Source: Phymorhynchus buccinoides (taxonomy: Eukaryota; Mollusca; Gastropoda; Neogastropoda; Raphitomidae). From it: 64,000 nucleotides of DNA. The notes beneath the pieces are model-generated. The model saw only the letters and a list, made by a program, of their open reading frames with translations. It ran no database searches and had not been told where the DNA came from. The position numbers were made by a program, and so were the translations under genes. Below are positions 61,949 through 64,000 of this stretch, piece after piece. The stretch is taken from the NCBI GenBank assembly GCA_017654935.2, contig CM065700.1, positions 50,301,927 through 50,365,926 of the forward strand, written 5' to 3'. Position 1 is the first letter of the stretch, and each line of letters opens with the position of its first letter.

Positions 61949-62204
61949 ATGGTCTTTGCTTCTGCAAATGTATTTGATAAAGTTTGATTTAAGTTGACGA
62001 AGAATAACAGAATATGGAAGAGAGGATTGGGGTGCAACCGCAGTTGAATTCTCAGGTTTTATTAGACAATAGCACTGTGATGTCACAAGAAATAAGAAAA
62101 AGATAGAATCCTTAGGGACACACACGCATGCATGCACGCACGCACGCACGTACACACACACACACACACACACTCACGCGCATACGAATCCGAAATTGTA
62201 TTCA

Positions 62205-63960
62205 ATGTTCTACTGGCTTGTTGTCTGCCTTTCAATGTTCTACTGACTTGTTGTCTGCCTTTCAATGTTCTACTGACTTGTTGTCTGCCTTTCAATGTTC
62301 TACTGGCTTGTTGTCTGCCTTTCAATGTTCTACTGACTTTACTTGTTGTCTGCCTTTCAATGTTCTACTGGCTTGTTGTCTGCCTTTCAATGTTCTACTG
62401 GCTTGTTGTCTGCCTTTCAATGTTCTACTGACTTGTTGTCTGCCTTTCAATGTTCTACTGACTTTACTTGTTGTCTGCCTTTCAATGTTCTACTGGCTTG
62501 TTGTCTGCCTTTCAATGTTCTACTGACTTGTTGTCTGCCTTTCAATGTTCTACTGACTTGTCTGCCTTTCAATGTTCTACTGGCTTGTTGTCTGCCTTTC
62601 AATGTTCTACTGACTTGTTGTCTGCCTTTCAATGTTCTACTGGCTTGTTGTTTTGCCTTTCAATGTTCTACTGGCTTGTTGTCTGCCTTTCAATGTTCTA
62701 CTGACTTGTTGTCTGCCTTTCAATGTTCTACTGGCTTGTTGTTTTGCCTTTCAATGTTCTACTGGCTTGTTGTCTGCCTTTCAATGTTCTACTGACTTGT
62801 TGTCTGCCTTTCAATGTTCTACTGACTTGTTGTTTGCCTTTCAATGTTCTACTGACTTGTTGTCTGCCTTTCAATGTTCTACTGGCTTGTTGTCTGCCTT
62901 TCAATGTTCTACTGGCTTGTTGTCTGCCTTTCAATGTTCTAGTGGCTTGTTGTCTGCCTTTCAATGTTCTACTGAATTGTTGTCTGCCTTTCAATGTTCT
63001 ACTGGCTTGTTGTCTGCCTTTCAATGTTCTACTGAGTTGTCTGCCTTTCAATGTTCTACTGACTTATTGTTGTCTGCCTTTCAATGTTCTACTGTTGTTG
63101 TCTGCCTTTCAATGTTCTACTGACTTGTTGTTGCCTTTCAATGTTCTACTGACTTGTGTCTGCCTTTCAATGTTCTACTGGCTTTTGTCTTTTTCAATGT
63201 TCTAAAAATTGTTGTCTGCCTTTCAATGTTCTACTGACTTTTTGTTGTCTGCCTTTCAATGTTCTACTGGCTTGTTGTCTGCATTTCAATGTTCTACTGG
63301 CTTGTTGTCTGCCTTTCAATGTTCTACTGACTTCTTGTTGTCTGCCTTTCAATGTTCTACTGACTTGTTGTCTGCCTTTCAATGTTCTACTGGCTTGTTG
63401 TCTGCCTTTCAATGTTCTACTGACTTGTTGTCTGCCTTTCAATGTTCTACTGGCTTGTTGTCTGCCTTTCAATGTTCTACTGACTTGTTGTCTGCCTTTC
63501 AATGTTCTACTGATTGTTGTCTGCCTTTCAATGTTCTACTGGCTTGTTGTCTGCCTTTCAATGTTCTACTGACTTTACTTGTTGTCTGCCTTTCAATGTT
63601 CTACTGACTTGTTGTGCCTTTCAATGTTCTACTGGCTTGTTGTCTGCCTTTCAATGTTCTACTGACTTGTTGTCTGCCTTTCAATGTTCTACTGGCTTGT
63701 TGTCTGCCTTTCAATGTTCTACTGGCTTGTTGTCTGCCTTTCAATGTTCTACTGACTTGTTGTCTGCCTTTCAATGTTCTACTGGCTTGTTGTCTGCCTT
63801 TCAATGTTCTACTGACTTCTTGTCTGCCTTTCAATGTTCTACTGGCTTGTTGTCTGCCTTTCAATGTTCTACTGACTTGTTGTCTGCCTTTCAATGTTCT
63901 ACTGGCTTGTTGTCTGCCTTTCAATGTTCTACTGGCTTGTTGTTTTGCCTTTCAATGTTC
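62205..63960 (+). repeat. 30-bp minisatellite, about 58 copies
   Basis: Units TTCAATGTTCTACTGGCTTG plus TTGTCTGCCT, with G/A alternating at CTGGCTT/CTGACTT. A minority of units carry small indels (TTTACTTG, TTTTGCC, short 25-bp units). It reaches almost to the right edge of the window. Confidence 0.97.
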
Positions 63961-64000
63961 TTAGTTTCCACGTAAAGCGCACTAAGATCCTGTAAGTATG

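Noticed and set aside
62083..63975. Frames with the decapeptide FQCSTGLLSA or KGRQQASRTL
   Set aside because: 30-bp repeat with a period divisible by 3. No splice-supported link to the ZIP gene or any other gene.

Overview
The window looks like a metazoan nuclear genome, most likely a marine mollusc (perhaps a gastropod). The reasons are split genes with GT-AG introns, very abundant GA/GT/CAT/CTA microsatellites, a Penelope-like element, a CR1/L2-type retroelement and many short terminal-inverted-repeat elements. The species call is an inference. By eye about 40% of the window is tandem repeat of many different unit lengths, and only a small part is coding.

Three genes can be supported, all as partial exon sets. 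(1) Plus strand, 1640-14386: the last four exons of a WD40-type beta-propeller protein, with matching intron phases and a clear stop. Its introns hold a 75-bp array, a 6.1-kb 43-bp array, a (CAT)n/(GAT)n intron and a 55-bp array. (2) Minus strand, 46859-27498: a gene for an enormous acidic repeat protein. It has an 11.3-kb terminal exon, a Gly/Arg/Pro-rich exon and a probable upstream polyglutamine exon. I do not recognise the family. A net 7-bp loss inside a 24-bp repeat unit breaks the frame near 36300. (3) Minus strand, 60465-59655: the last two exons of a ZIP (SLC39) metal transporter, with two decayed copies of its penultimate exon upstream.

Layout: 1-16.5 kb WD40 gene end and its repeats; 16.5-25.9 kb inverted-repeat elements and minisatellites, one of which lies inside a transposon-like element; 26.3-27.4 kb a segmental duplication; 27.5-39.9 kb repeat-protein gene; 40.0-42.1 kb two truncated retroelements nested in a small repeat; 42.4-46.4 kb three contiguous arrays; 46.9-52 kb nested short elements and a TGACCTTTGACCTT-rich array; 52.5-58.2 kb microsatellites and a CR1/L2 fragment; 59.6-60.9 kb ZIP gene; 61-64 kb (CTA)n and a 30-bp array.

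The most unusual theme is that exon edges have themselves become tandem repeat units. The 3' end of WD40 exon 2 with its splice donor (8 copies), the 5' start of exon 3 with its acceptor (10 copies), the end of the last coding exon (5 copies) and a ZIP exon (3 copies) are all duplicated next to the functional copy. In the exon 2-3 intron the donor copies are separated by (CAT)n and the acceptor copies by (GAT)n. These are reverse complements, so the intron RNA could fold on itself. The three genes share no evident pathway.
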